64,000 bases of DNA from an uncultured Pseudomonadales bacterium (GTDB lineage: Bacteria > Pseudomonadota > Gammaproteobacteria > Pseudomonadales > Porticoccaceae), in assembly GCA_943788875.1 (NCBI GenBank), contig CALSSA010000001.1:186001-250000 (forward strand), in the 5' to 3' direction. The position numbers were made by a program, and so were the translations under genes. Position 1 is the first letter of the stretch; the number at the start of each line of letters is the position of its first letter. The notes under the pieces are model-generated. The model was not told where the DNA came from and did no database searches. It saw only the letters and a program-made list of their open reading frames with translations. Shown piece after piece: positions 55,501 to 64,000 of the stretch.

Positions 55501-55590
55501 TGTTGCTCCCATGAATGTAAAAATATCTAATATAAAATTTAGGTGGTCATTATACAGTAAGCTGCGCCCTCAACCAGACTAAGTTATAAA

Positions 55591-56598
55591 CTAGCCCAGA
55601 GGTCTTATACCCACAGCCTTGCGCACATTAGCAATCAAGGCAGAACTCTGTTGCCGCGCCTTTTGCGCACCCTGCTGTAATACGGCTTCAACCTCAGCTG
55701 GGTTTTCCAGCAGCTGAAGATATTTCTCCCGCGGCTCACGCAACTGCTCATTAACCAGCTCAAACAGCTGTCTCTTAGCCTCTCCCCAGGCAATGCCATT
55801 GGCAAATTCAGTGCGCATCTGTTGGGTTTGATCCTTGCTGGCAAAGGCCTGCCAGATTTGGAATACCGCACTGGTATCTGGATCTTTGGGCTCACCTGGC
55901 TCAAGCAGGTTAGTATTAATTTTGTTGATATGCTTCTTAAGCTTCTTCTCAGTCAGGAATAACGGAATAGTATTACCGTAACTCTTACTCATCTTACGGC
56001 CATCAAGACCCTGCAGGATAGCAACATCATCATCCACCTGAGCAGCGGGCAAGACAAAATGCTCACCGTAATGATGATTAAAGCGCTGGGCAATATCTCG
56101 CGCCATCTCAACATGCTGAATCTGATCACGGCCAACCGGGATCTTATGGGCATTAAACATCAGAATATCCGCTGCCATCAAAATCGGGTAACCAAACAGG
56201 CCCATATTGATGGCTGTGTCTTCATCTTCCCCAGCTTCAACATTGGCCTGTACCGCAGCTTTGTAAGCATGGGCCCGATTCATCAATCCCTTGGCCGTCA
56301 TGCAGGTCAACAGCCAGGTCAGCTCAGGAATTTCAGGAATATCGGACTGTCGGTAAAAAGTCACTCTGTCTGTATCCAGCCCCAGTGCCAGCCAAGCGGC
56401 AGCTATTTCCAATGTTGACTGATGGACCAGATCTGGGTCCTGAGCCTTGATCAGCGCATGGTAGTCGGCTAAAAAGAAAAATGACTCAAACTCACCCGTG
56501 CGGCTGGCTTCAATAGCAGGCCTGATTGCACCCACATAGTTGCCCAGATGGGGCGACCCAGAGGTCGTGATACCGGTTAAAACACGTTGTTGGCTCAT
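55591..56598 (-). CDS. trpS: Tryptophanyl-tRNA synthetase
   Basis: A 335-residue class I synthetase. [17 protein letters not shown] carries the HIGH-type motif and [10 protein letters not shown] the KMSKS loop. Length is normal. It lies 49 bases after the aminopeptidase gene. The ATG at 56598 follows a short A+T-rich leader. Confidence 0.97.
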   Translation of the reverse strand: MSQQRVLTGITTSGSPHLGNYVGAIRPAIEASRTGEFESFFFLADYHALIKAQDPDLVHQSTLEIAAAWLALGLDTDRVTFYRQSDIPEIPELTWLLTCMTAKGLMNRAHAYKAAVQANVEAGEDEDTAINMGLFGYPILMAADILMFNAHKIPVGRDQIQHVEMARDIAQRFNHHYGEHFVLPAAQVDDDVAILQGLDGRKMSKSYGNTIPLFLTEKKLKKHINKINTNLLEPGEPKDPDTSAVFQIWQAFASKDQTQQMRTEFANGIAWGEAKRQLFELVNEQLREPREKYLQLLENPAEVEAVLQQGAQKARQQSSALIANVRKAVGIRPLG

Positions 56599-56647
56599 AC
56601 AAACTCTATTAATTTAAGTTGGCGGCTATAATAGTGCATCACAGAGG

Positions 56648-57961
56648 TTACTCAACCTCTATGGCCAAATTTCCCGATTTATTAAAAAACCCCTGCAGTA
56701 CCTGAGTCAGCCGCAGTGGGTCCTCAAAACCTGTTAGCTCGCGGCAAGAGTGCATAGCTAGCTGCGGAATACCAACATCCAGCGTCGGTACGCCTAGCCT
56801 CGACGAGGTCACCGGGCCTATGGTGCTACCACAGCCCATATCGCTGCGTGAGACAAAAGTCTGCACCGGCACATCAACATCGGCGCACAGCTGCCGGAAC
56901 AGACTGGCACTTAAACTATTGGTGGCATAACGCTGTTTCACATTGACCTTGATTACCGGACCACCATTTAACATTGGCATATGGGCAGCATCATGTTTGT
57001 CGGCAAAATTGGGGTGCGCCCCATGGGCATTGTCACAGGAGATCATCAATGAGCTATCCAACAGTCGGTTGAGGGCCGACTTGCCTTCGGCAGCAACAAT
57101 ACGCTCAATCACAGCCTCTAAAAATGGTCCGTCGGCACCTACAGCTGAAACACTGCCAACCTCTTCATGATCGTTGCACACCATCAGGCAGGTCTGTTCG
57201 CCACCAGCCTGCAATAAGGCTTCTGTGGCCACATAGCAGCTGAGCAAATTATCCAGCCGCGCTGAAGCAAAAAAGTGTTGTTTTAAACCAACCGTGGCTG
57301 CTGGCTGAGTATCATAGAGACAGAGCTCATAATCCAACACCTCTGCCTTGGCGGGCAAAAACTGCTCTGCCAGCAAGGTTCTGAAATCCCCTGTACCATC
57401 TTTATCAATCATAACCAGAGGCGGGATATCAGACTGGGCATTCACCGTGCGACCAGAATTAGCCTGACGGTCCAGATGAATCGCCAAACTGGGAATGATG
57501 GCAACCGGCTGTTTAAAGTCCACCAGTTTCTGTACCAACTGCTGAGCCTTATTGCGATACACCAGACGGCCAGCAATAGACAGATCACGATCAAACCAGG
57601 GATTGAGCAAAGCCCCACCATAGACTTCAACGGCCAGCTGAAAATAGCCATTCTTATGCAGCTCAGGCTGCGGCTTGATCATCAGGCATGGGCTATCTGT
57701 ATGGGCGCCAACCATGCGCAAACCAGACTCGGACAGTGCAGCAGAACCCACCACAAAGGCTATAATAGAAGAGCCATTGCGCACCACATAATGTTTGGCA
57801 CCGGCACTTAAAGACCAGTCGGACGCTTCATCTAACTCAGTAAACCCTGCGGACTGAAGACGCTCGGCCATAGATTTAACCGCATGAAATGGTGTTGGCG
57901 AGGCATTCAGAAATTCAGCCAGCCCCTGATTGAACTGCTCCGCACTATTGCCTTTACTCAT
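56648..57961 (-). CDS. apeB: M18-family aspartyl aminopeptidase
   Basis: A 437-residue binuclear zinc exopeptidase. GAHTDSPCLMIKPQPE (about residue 81) holds the first metal His/Asp. NDHEEVGSVSA (about residue 258) holds the Glu pair, and the last His is in AMHSCRELTG. The family removes acidic N-terminal residues. It sits between a dehydrogenase gene and trpS; no operon role is evident. Confidence 0.93.
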   Translation of the reverse strand: MSKGNSAEQFNQGLAEFLNASPTPFHAVKSMAERLQSAGFTELDEASDWSLSAGAKHYVVRNGSSIIAFVVGSAALSESGLRMVGAHTDSPCLMIKPQPELHKNGYFQLAVEVYGGALLNPWFDRDLSIAGRLVYRNKAQQLVQKLVDFKQPVAIIPSLAIHLDRQANSGRTVNAQSDIPPLVMIDKDGTGDFRTLLAEQFLPAKAEVLDYELCLYDTQPAATVGLKQHFFASARLDNLLSCYVATEALLQAGGEQTCLMVCNDHEEVGSVSAVGADGPFLEAVIERIVAAEGKSALNRLLDSSLMISCDNAHGAHPNFADKHDAAHMPMLNGGPVIKVNVKQRYATNSLSASLFRQLCADVDVPVQTFVSRSDMGCGSTIGPVTSSRLGVPTLDVGIPQLAMHSCRELTGFEDPLRLTQVLQGFFNKSGNLAIEVE

Positions 57962-57976
57962 AATCTTAAGTCCTTT

Positions 57977-58864
57977 CTATTTTGCCGCTAAATTCTTTAA
58001 GCGGAATAACAAACTGGAGGTATCGTAGCGACTGCCGCCCATATTCTCCACCTGCCCATAGTATTCATCGACCAACTGGGTAACCGGTAGTTGCGCGCCG
58101 TTGCGCGTCGCCTCTTGCAGAGCAAAGGCCAGATCTTTGCGCATCCACTGCACCGCAAAACCATGTTCGTATTCACCAGCCAACATGGTTTTATAGCGGT
58201 TTTCCATCTGCCATGACTGGGCGGCCCCTTTACTGATAACCTCAATCACCTGCTCCGCATCCAGACCAGCACGCTCAGCAAAATCCAGCCCCTCCGCAAG
58301 CCCCTGTACCAGGCCTGCAATACAAATTTGATTGACCATTTTACACAGCTGCCCGCTGCCCTGATCACCCATTAACTGAACTGACTTGGCATAACAGCCT
58401 ATTATTGGCTCTACCTGCTCAAAGGTCTCAGCCTCACCGCCACACATTACTGTTAACTGAGCATTTTCCGCGCCCTGCTGCCCGCCCGAAACAGGCCCGT
58501 CGATAAAGTCTGCACCTGCCTTTTTAGCTTCTGCGGCCATGCGTTTGGCCAGTTCTGCAGAGGTGGTCGTATGATCAATAATAATTGATCCCGGTTTAAC
58601 CCCTGCCAGTACCCCATGTTCAGACAACATCACCTCGGTGACATCATCATCGTTGCCTACACAGAGCATAATAATATCAGCGTTGCACACTGCTTCAGCC
58701 GGACTTAGGGCAATCTCACCCCTATAGTCCCCGACCCAGCGCCGAGCAACAGCACTGGTGCGATTGTACACAGTCACCGCATAATCATTACGACTCAGCC
58801 AACCGGCCATTGGGTAACCCATAACCCCGAGCCCAATAAAAGCTAACCGGTATTTGTTGCTCAT
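57977..58864 (-). CDS. Beta-hydroxyacid dehydrogenase
   Basis: A 295-residue NAD(P)-dependent enzyme of the 3-hydroxyisobutyrate / tartronate semialdehyde reductase family. FIGLGVMGYPMAGWL is the Rossmann start. FIDGPVSGGQQGAENAQLTV is the substrate signature and KMVNQI gives the catalytic lysine near residue 171. The exact substrate is not fixed by the sequence. It lies one base after uppP. With a glycerate-kinase-like enzyme at 861-1757, a glyoxylate/glycerate role is possible but unproven. Confidence 0.88.
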   Translation of the reverse strand: MSNKYRLAFIGLGVMGYPMAGWLSRNDYAVTVYNRTSAVARRWVGDYRGEIALSPAEAVCNADIIMLCVGNDDDVTEVMLSEHGVLAGVKPGSIIIDHTTTSAELAKRMAAEAKKAGADFIDGPVSGGQQGAENAQLTVMCGGEAETFEQVEPIIGCYAKSVQLMGDQGSGQLCKMVNQICIAGLVQGLAEGLDFAERAGLDAEQVIEVISKGAAQSWQMENRYKTMLAGEYEHGFAVQWMRKDLAFALQEATRNGAQLPVTQLVDEYYGQVENMGGSRYDTSSLLFRLKNLAAK

Positions 58865-58865
58865 A

Positions 58866-59669
58866 TTATTGGGTCCAGAGAATAAAAATTAACCCTGCTC
58901 CCAGTAGCAACCGATAGATCACAAAGGGCATCATTCCGACTCGTTCAACAAAGCGTAAAAAGCTATGTATACAGAGGTAGGCGGTAATTCCTGACAATGC
59001 AGTACCCAACAGTATTTCAAACCAGGCCACAGATTCTTCGCCTAATAACTGCAAACCTTTATAGCCACCACTGAGCGCAATAATGGGAACGGCCATTAAA
59101 AATGAAAATCGTGCCGCCGAGGTGCGATCAAAACCAAGTGCAAGCACCGCCGTCATGGTAATACCAGATCTTGATGTCCCTGGAATCAGTGCCAGAGCCT
59201 GAGCAAAGCCTACTATAAGCGCAGTTTTCCAGGTTAGCTGATCAAGGGTTTTACTGCCGCGATAGCGCTGATCTGCCCAGCCCAACAACAGGCCAAACAA
59301 TATAGTGGTGGTTGCAATAACCAGTATAGAGCGTAGATTGGCCTCAATAAAATCGACAAAAAGCAAACCTGCCAATGCAGCGGGAACAGTGGCAACAATA
59401 ATCGACCAGGCCAGCAGACTCGATGCTGTGCTGGGCTGGCTGGGGGACAAACTGGTAAACCACTCAGATATTAAGAGCCTGAGATCGGAGCGAAAATAAA
59501 TTATTACGGCCACCAAGGAGCCCACATGCACTGCCACATCAAAGGCCAGCCCCTGATCAGACCAGCCCAAAACTTGAGCAGGCAGAATTAGGTGGGCAGA
59601 GCTGGAAATGGGCAAAAATTCTGATAGTCCCTGAATCAAAGCCAGCCACACAGTTTGAATAATATCCAT
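58866..59669 (-). CDS. uppP: Undecaprenyl-diphosphatase
   Basis: A 267-residue membrane protein of the BacA type with about eight helices. It recycles the lipid carrier for cell-wall synthesis. GLSEFLPISSSAHLILPAQV and PGTSRSGITMTAVLALGFDR are the two conserved active-site loops. It lies 3 bases after tsaB. Confidence 0.96.
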   Translation of the reverse strand: MDIIQTVWLALIQGLSEFLPISSSAHLILPAQVLGWSDQGLAFDVAVHVGSLVAVIIYFRSDLRLLISEWFTSLSPSQPSTASSLLAWSIIVATVPAALAGLLFVDFIEANLRSILVIATTTILFGLLLGWADQRYRGSKTLDQLTWKTALIVGFAQALALIPGTSRSGITMTAVLALGFDRTSAARFSFLMAVPIIALSGGYKGLQLLGEESVAWFEILLGTALSGITAYLCIHSFLRFVERVGMMPFVIYRLLLGAGLIFILWTQ

Positions 59670-59672
59670 ATA

Positions 59673-60373
59673 CTACAACTCCCTGATACGTTTTCTTTTT
59701 TGCCAAGCCTCTGTGCTACGCAAATAAACCAAGTCGATGGTCTCCACCGACTGAGCCATACCCTTTGCCAACCCGCTCTCTGCGATTGCCAACAGATCCA
59801 GAGCATTGGGGTAAACAGACCTGTAGTTATCCGCGCTGAACTCAGATTCTTCGATCAGAGGTCCGGCATCCCCAACCACCATTGCAGCTGGGTATTGCTC
59901 AATAATAGCCAATGCCTGTGCCGCACTCAGCAGCTGATCCGGCTCTAAAACAGTCACCTTTGCGGCTGATTCGATCCGATAAACAGCGCAATTAAACTCT
60001 GCCATGCGAGCATCTAACACAGGCACAACAGTAGTCCCCGCAGGAACATCGGCAAGTCGCCCGTAAGTCGCCGCCATCAGCTGTAATGTAGACACAGGTA
60101 CCACTGGTATATCCGCAGCAAATGCCAGCCCCTGCACCGTAGCGAACCCAATTCGCAGCCCGGTAAAGGATCCCGGGCCGACGGTAACCCCTAATAGCAT
60201 CCAATTGGCTAACAGTCAACTGAGCTTCACTCGAGAACCTCATTAATCATAGACATAATCAGTCTGGTATGGGATCTGGCCTCCTCAGAATATCTGTACA
60301 GGGAACGACCACCTACCCGCAGCGCCACTGAGCAGGCCGGCGTCGAGGTATCTACAGTCAATAATGCGGTCAT
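59673..60373 (-). pseudogene. tsaB: tRNA threonylcarbamoyladenosine protein TsaB, two frameshifts
   Basis: The gene reads in three frames. The first gives MTALLTVDTSTPACSVAL and ends with MINEVLE at a TGA (60227-60229). The next frame carries EAQLTVSQLDAI. The third starts at GVTVGPGSFTGLRIGFATVQ and runs to 59673. Both shifts are equal to one extra base, the second at 60188-60192 within or next to a GGGG run. With both corrected the protein is about 232 residues, the normal length. TsaB is essential in most bacteria, so sequence error is the likeliest cause. True decay would need a second copy elsewhere. Confidence 0.85.
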
Positions 60374-60396
60374 TTGCAATCCAATAATTCGTGGGC

Positions 60397-60428
60397 AAAA
60401 AAAATCCCCCACCAAGGTGAGGGATTTT
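60397..60428 (-). terminator. Terminator after the histone-like gene
   Basis: On the minus strand AAAATCCC (60428-60421) pairs with GGGATTTT (60408-60401), with further inner pairs, followed by a T run (60404-60397). It lies 24 bases past the histone-like stop and just ahead of tsaB. Confidence 0.8.
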
Positions 60429-60452
60429 ACAACTCTACAACCATTTAGACCA

Positions 60453-61460
60453 TCAGGATTTCTTGGCTGGAGCTTTTTTTGCTGCTACTTTTTTTGCCGC
60501 AGGCTTTTTAGCAGAAACTTTCTTGCTAGACGCTTTCTTAGCCGCAGGTTTTTTCGCTGCTGCTTTTTTAACCGCTGGCTTTTTCGCTACTGCTTTCTTA
60601 GCTGCCGGCTTTTTCGCCACAACAGCCTTGACTACTTTCTTCTTCGCCGCTGACTTCTTCTTAGGTTTGGCATTTGCTTTTGCTGTTTCCGCCTTAACCT
60701 TCGCTGCCGCTTTCTTTTCAGCCACTTTTACTTTTGCTGCTGCTGCTTTCTTGGCTGCCGCAGACTTCTTGGCGTCCTGTGACGCACGGGTCTTTAACCA
60801 GCGAGCTTCAAACTTGCTCTGGGCTGCAGCTAGATCCGCTTTCGCGCTTGAGGCGATCTTTGATTCAAGACTATCCAATGAAACCTGAGCCTTTGCTTGC
60901 ACAGTTTCTACAGCCTGCATAATCTGTGAGACGCGCTGACCAGTTTTGGCTGCTTTAACATCAGACTTAAGAGATTGAAGTTTGGCATTGGTAGTTTTGA
61001 AATCTCTTCTCGCTGCCGCCAGAGATTTGCGTGAAACCGCGTTAGCCTTCTTGGCTAGTCTCTCTTTTGCTGCAGTAATTTTTTTGCGCGATGCATCAAC
61101 ACGCACGGCCTGAGCTTTCGCTTTAATCTGCACGGCGTCTAGCACTGCTGCGGATTTCTGTACGCTGTTTAATTTTGCGACTTTTTTGGCTGGTGTTTTC
61201 TTTGCTGCTACTTTTTTGGCCGAGGCCTTGGAAGCAGATACCTTCTTCACCGGCGCTTTTTTAGCTGAGATTTTCTTAGCTGAGACTTTCTTAGCTGAGA
61301 CTTTCTTAGCTGAGACTTTTTTAACAGTTGCTTTCTTTGCAACTGGCGCCTTAGATACAGCTGTTGGTGCCGCTGGCGCTTTTATTTCGGTTGTTTTACT
61401 CGCTGGCTTTTTCACATCAACTCTCCGTGACCTAGCTAAAATAGATTGTAAAAATGACAT
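60453..61460 (-). CDS. Histone H1-like / AlgP-like Lys-Ala-Pro repeat protein
   Basis: A 335-residue very basic protein. A short N-terminal head ([15 protein letters not shown]) is followed by a Lys/Ala/Ser repeat block (about 35-95) with KKVSA units. A central, less repetitive helical part (about 100-225) contains a likely coiled coil, [20 protein letters not shown]. The C-terminal block (about 230-335) is built of KKPAA/KKPAV/AAKK units. It resembles the AlgP/histone H1-type DNA-binding tails of pseudomonads. The function is inferred: DNA compaction or transcription modulation. Codon and base use are biased by the repeats. Confidence 0.85.
   Translation of the reverse strand: MSFLQSILARSRRVDVKKPASKTTEIKAPAAPTAVSKAPVAKKATVKKVSAKKVSAKKVSAKKISAKKAPVKKVSASKASAKKVAAKKTPAKKVAKLNSVQKSAAVLDAVQIKAKAQAVRVDASRKKITAAKERLAKKANAVSRKSLAAARRDFKTTNAKLQSLKSDVKAAKTGQRVSQIMQAVETVQAKAQVSLDSLESKIASSAKADLAAAQSKFEARWLKTRASQDAKKSAAAKKAAAAKVKVAEKKAAAKVKAETAKANAKPKKKSAAKKKVVKAVVAKKPAAKKAVAKKPAVKKAAAKKPAAKKASSKKVSAKKPAAKKVAAKKAPAKKS
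61261..61320 (-). repeat. Four 15-bp tandem repeats in the histone-like gene
   Basis: The unit TTAGCTGAGACTTTC (plus strand) occurs four times back to back with single changes in the first and last copies. It encodes KVSAK-type pentapeptides in the N-terminal basic block. Being a multiple of three, copy number could change without breaking the frame. Confidence 0.85.
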
Positions 61461-61618
61461 GGCTCGTCTTTGCTTTATTATGGGAGGTTGAATTCTAAGC
61501 GCCAGCGAATTGCTTTAGCAACCTTTTGGCGTCAAATAATAGAAAATAAACCTATTTACTTAGAAATAAGTTATTTTTTTAGGAATTATTTGCAATTAAA
61601 CAGAAAAGCCTAAAACAA

Positions 61619-62269
61619 TTATCCAAGAACAGAAACAACTCGTGACTGCACATCAGCTAATAAACCCAACCCATTGATTGAGAAAAATGCTGGTGCCTGC
61701 TGACCACTGTCGGCAAGATCTGTATAAAACTTTACCAGTGGTTTAGTCTGGTCATGGTAAATATTGAGGCGATTGCGCACAGTGCTTTCATGATCATCTT
61801 CACGCTGCACCAGTTGCTCACCAGTAACATCATCCCGGCCTGCAGTGTTTGGTGGATTGTGCTCGACATGGTAGACACGCCCAGAGCTTTCATGTACTCG
61901 ACGGCCACTGAGACGCGATACAATTTCCTCATCATCGACGGCAATCTCAATAACAAACTGAATCTCAACGCCTGCATCAACCAGTGCCTGAGCCTGAGGA
62001 ATGGTGCGCGGAAAACCATCAAACAAAAAACCATTTTCACAGTCTGGCTGCTGAATACGCTCTTTCACTAATGCAATAATAAGATCGTCCGATACCAGAC
62101 CGCCTGAGGCCATAATATCTTTTACCTGCAAACCGAGTTCCGACTCTGCCTTTACCGCCGCACGCAACATATCTCCAGTTGAAATCTGGGGAATGCTATA
62201 TTTTTCCGTAATAAATTGCGCCTGAGTGCCCTTTCCTGCACCTGGTGGTCCTAACAGAATCAATCTCAT
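61619..62269 (-). CDS. adk: Adenylate kinase
   Basis: A 216-residue enzyme that balances ATP, ADP and [23 protein letters not shown] is the P-loop start, FLFDGFPRT the AMP-binding motif, and [19 protein letters not shown] opens the lid. The lid lacks the four zinc cysteines, as in other gammaproteobacteria. The start at 62269 is fixed by homology; the open frame runs upstream for 56 residues that match nothing. Confidence 0.97.
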   Translation of the reverse strand: MRLILLGPPGAGKGTQAQFITEKYSIPQISTGDMLRAAVKAESELGLQVKDIMASGGLVSDDLIIALVKERIQQPDCENGFLFDGFPRTIPQAQALVDAGVEIQFVIEIAVDDEEIVSRLSGRRVHESSGRVYHVEHNPPNTAGRDDVTGEQLVQREDDHESTVRNRLNIYHDQTKPLVKFYTDLADSGQQAPAFFSINGLGLLADVQSRVVSVLG

Positions 62270-62440
62270 CAATACGTTCCTTAAAGGTAAACAAAACTGG
62301 TAGCAGGTAAGCTTTTTAAGCTGACCGGCGCCTTGGCGCTTCAGCAGTGGAAATGCGGCGCACACAATACACCTAATAATTGGACCAAACAACCCTATGA
62401 AAGGGGTGGTGACAAGCCTGTCAAAACCTACAACCAAAAG

Positions 62441-62465
62441 GAAGAGGAAGAGGAAGAGGAAGAGT
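62441..62465. repeat. GGAAGA simple repeat
   Basis: Four perfect copies of GGAAGA plus one base lie between the mazG stop (62467) and adk. On the transcribed strand it is (TCTTCC)4. It is about 170 bases ahead of the adk start, in the 197-base mazG-adk gap. Confidence 0.9.
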
Positions 62466-62466
62466 A

Positions 62467-63273
62467 TTATTCCTCGAGTTTAACCTGACGCCAGAGTGAC
62501 TCCATTGCCTCAGTACTGAGCTGAGTAAAATTATCAACGCCAGCAATAGCTTCCATGGCTTCAAATCGACGCTTAAATTTATTATTGGAACCGGCCAATG
62601 CCTTCTCCGGGTCTACCGCTAAATGCCGTGCAAGGTTAACGCAGCTAAACATCAGATCACCGAGCTCATGTGCAATAGCCTGAGTATTTTGTGCTTCTAT
62701 CTCTGCTTCTAATTCCGCCAACTCTTCTTTGACTTTGGCAACTACTGCACTGGCCTCTGTCCAGTCAAAGCCTATACTGGCAGCGCGCTTTTGCAATTTG
62801 GCAGCACGACTTATTGCAGGTAGTGCCAGGGGAATATCCCCCAGAGTGCCCAGCTCACCTTTTGCGGTGCGCTCCTGCTGCTTAATTGCTTCCCAGTTAC
62901 GCTTTATCTCTGCATCACTGGCAACCTGCTGCTCCTCGCGCATTGAAGTCAGGGTACCATCGGGAAAAACATGGGGATGACGACGCAATAATTTACTGGT
63001 GATTTTGGACACCACCAGATCAAAATCAAACTGGCCATCCTCTTCGCCCAGCTGGCTATAGAAGATAATCTGAAATAGTAGGTCACCCAACTCTTCACTT
63101 AAATGCTCAATATCGCCCCGTTCAATAGCATCTACTACCTCATAGACCTCTTCAATGCTGTGGGAGGCAATGGACTGGTAAGTCTGCTTGATATCCCAGG
63201 GGCAGCCAGTATTGGGGTCGCGCAAGCGCGACATCAGATAACGCAGGTCGGCAATATTATAACTTTTATTCAA
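62467..63273 (-). CDS. mazG: Nucleoside triphosphate pyrophosphohydrolase MazG
   Basis: A 268-residue protein of two MazG domains that removes non-canonical or excess NTPs. [16 protein letters not shown] and [18 protein letters not shown] hold the first domain's metal glutamates and aspartate. A second EExxE-type set ([26 protein letters not shown]) follows. The start is TTG at 63273, with GAGG upstream, giving the family N-terminus [19 protein letters not shown]. It lies 19 bases after cysM. Confidence 0.93.
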   Translation of the reverse strand: MNKSYNIADLRYLMSRLRDPNTGCPWDIKQTYQSIASHSIEEVYEVVDAIERGDIEHLSEELGDLLFQIIFYSQLGEEDGQFDFDLVVSKITSKLLRRHPHVFPDGTLTSMREEQQVASDAEIKRNWEAIKQQERTAKGELGTLGDIPLALPAISRAAKLQKRAASIGFDWTEASAVVAKVKEELAELEAEIEAQNTQAIAHELGDLMFSCVNLARHLAVDPEKALAGSNNKFKRRFEAMEAIAGVDNFTQLSTEAMESLWRQVKLEE

Positions 63274-63292
63274 ACTGCAAGCCTCGGTTGGG

Positions 63293-64000
63293 TCAGGCGT
63301 AAATACCTGAGGACAGGTAGCGATCCCCCCTGTCACAAATAATTGCCACTATAGTGGCATTCTCAACTGTTTCACTCAGTGCCAGTGCTGCAGCAACAGA
63401 ACCGCCAGCAGAGACACCACAAAAAATACCCTCTTCTCTAGCCAGACGACGCATTGCATGCTCGGCATCGGCTTGGGAAATATCCATAACTCTATCTACA
63501 TTGGTGTGATCAAAAATTCCTGGCATATAGGCCTTAGGCCAGCGCCTGATGCCTGGAATTGATGCGCCATCTTCTGGCTGCAAACCAATAATCTGAACCG
63601 CTGAATTCTGTTCTTTGAGATAGGCAGAGACACCCATAATCGTGCCTGTGGTTCCCATCGAACTGACAAAATGGGTAATTGTGCCATTGGTATCGTGCCA
63701 GATTTCCGGGCCTGTGCCCTGATAATGAGCCAGTGGATTATCCGGGTTGTTAAACTGGTCCAGCACAGTGCCCTGACCTTCCGATTGCATTTTTTGCGCA
63801 AGGTCTCGCGCCCCTTCCATACCCTCCGCCTGACTGACCTCAATCAGCTTCGCACCATAGGCGGTCATGGCCCATTTGCGCTCATCAGTGGCATTGTCCG
63901 GCATAATCAATGTCATCCGATAGCCCCTCATGGCCGCAGCCATGGCCAGAGCAATACCGGTATTGCCACTGGTCGCCTCAATCAAATGATCCCCAGGGCT
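63293..64000 (-). CDS. cysM: Cysteine synthase B, partial
   Basis: The last 235 or so residues of an O-acetylserine sulfhydrylase; the N-terminus with the PLP lysine lies outside the window. EATSGNTGIALAMAAAMRGY is the substrate/PLP loop and SMGTTGTIMGVSAYL the phosphate loop. GLQPEDGASIPGIRRWP matches CysM more than CysK. CysM can use thiosulfate as well as sulfide. It ends 19 bases before mazG. Confidence 0.93.
   Translation of the reverse strand, partial: SPGDHLIEATSGNTGIALAMAAAMRGYRMTLIMPDNATDERKWAMTAYGAKLIEVSQAEGMEGARDLAQKMQSEGQGTVLDQFNNPDNPLAHYQGTGPEIWHDTNGTITHFVSSMGTTGTIMGVSAYLKEQNSAVQIIGLQPEDGASIPGIRRWPKAYMPGIFDHTNVDRVMDISQADAEHAMRRLAREEGIFCGVSAGGSVAAALALSETVENATIVAIICDRGDRYLSSGIYA

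Overview
The window reads as a chromosomal housekeeping segment of a marine-type gammaproteobacterium. The gene orders orn/queG/nnr/tsaE/ami/mutL/miaA/hfq/hflX/hflK/hflC/hisZ/purA, pilMNOPQ-aroK-aroB-gltB-gltD-hemE and a nuoA-N operon with a fused nuoCD are all gammaproteobacterial. Base composition looks near 50% G+C. Lineage is inferred from gene order and protein style only; a Cellvibrionales/SAR92-like bacterium would fit. There are no phage genes, transposases, CRISPR arrays, rRNAs or tRNAs that I can see.

Layout. (1) 55-1757: a glutathione S-transferase and, divergent from it, a glycerate-kinase-like P-loop kinase. (2) 17041 down to 1764, minus strand: the whole respiratory complex I operon nuoA-B-CD-E-F-G-H-I-J-K-L-M-N with a CBS-domain gene at its end. 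The nuoI-nuoJ gap holds a structured repeat. nuoI itself carries a one-base frameshift near its 3' end. (3) 17042-17496: a 455-base A+T-rich gap with the nuo leader and the end of purA. (4) 30259 down to 17497, minus strand: nnr, tsaE, ami, mutL, miaA, hfq, hflX, hflK, hflC, a 59-residue DUF2065 membrane protein, hisZ and purA. (5) 30316-34833: queG, orn (opposite strand), rsgA, a thiosulfate-type sulfurtransferase and psd. (6) 36312-34867: an HD-GYP protein whose metal site looks destroyed. (7) 50360 down to 36467, minus strand: pilM-N-O-P-Q, aroK, aroB, gltB, gltD, hemE. (8) 50498-54962, plus strand: PBP1A, a YrfG-like phosphatase, Hsp15 and Hsp33. (9) 64000 down to 55069, minus strand: cysM (cut by the window edge), mazG, adk, a histone H1/AlgP-like protein, tsaB (two frameshifts), uppP, a beta-hydroxyacid dehydrogenase, an M18 aminopeptidase, trpS and a cytochrome c5 lipoprotein.

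Most noteworthy. Between nuoI and nuoJ lie two divergent copies, in opposite orientation, of a 37-base core. Each copy is preceded by a hairpin of different sequence and enclosed by an outer helix that keeps pairing through a compensatory change. One copy is also framed by a perfect 31-bp inverted repeat. This looks like a dispersed structured repeat (REP/MITE-like or RNA-forming) inside an essential operon. Single-base frameshifts in nuoI and tsaB, one of which touches a short G run and another of which may, most likely reflect sequence errors but should be checked. A 9-bp inverted repeat sits exactly on the predicted gltB promoter.
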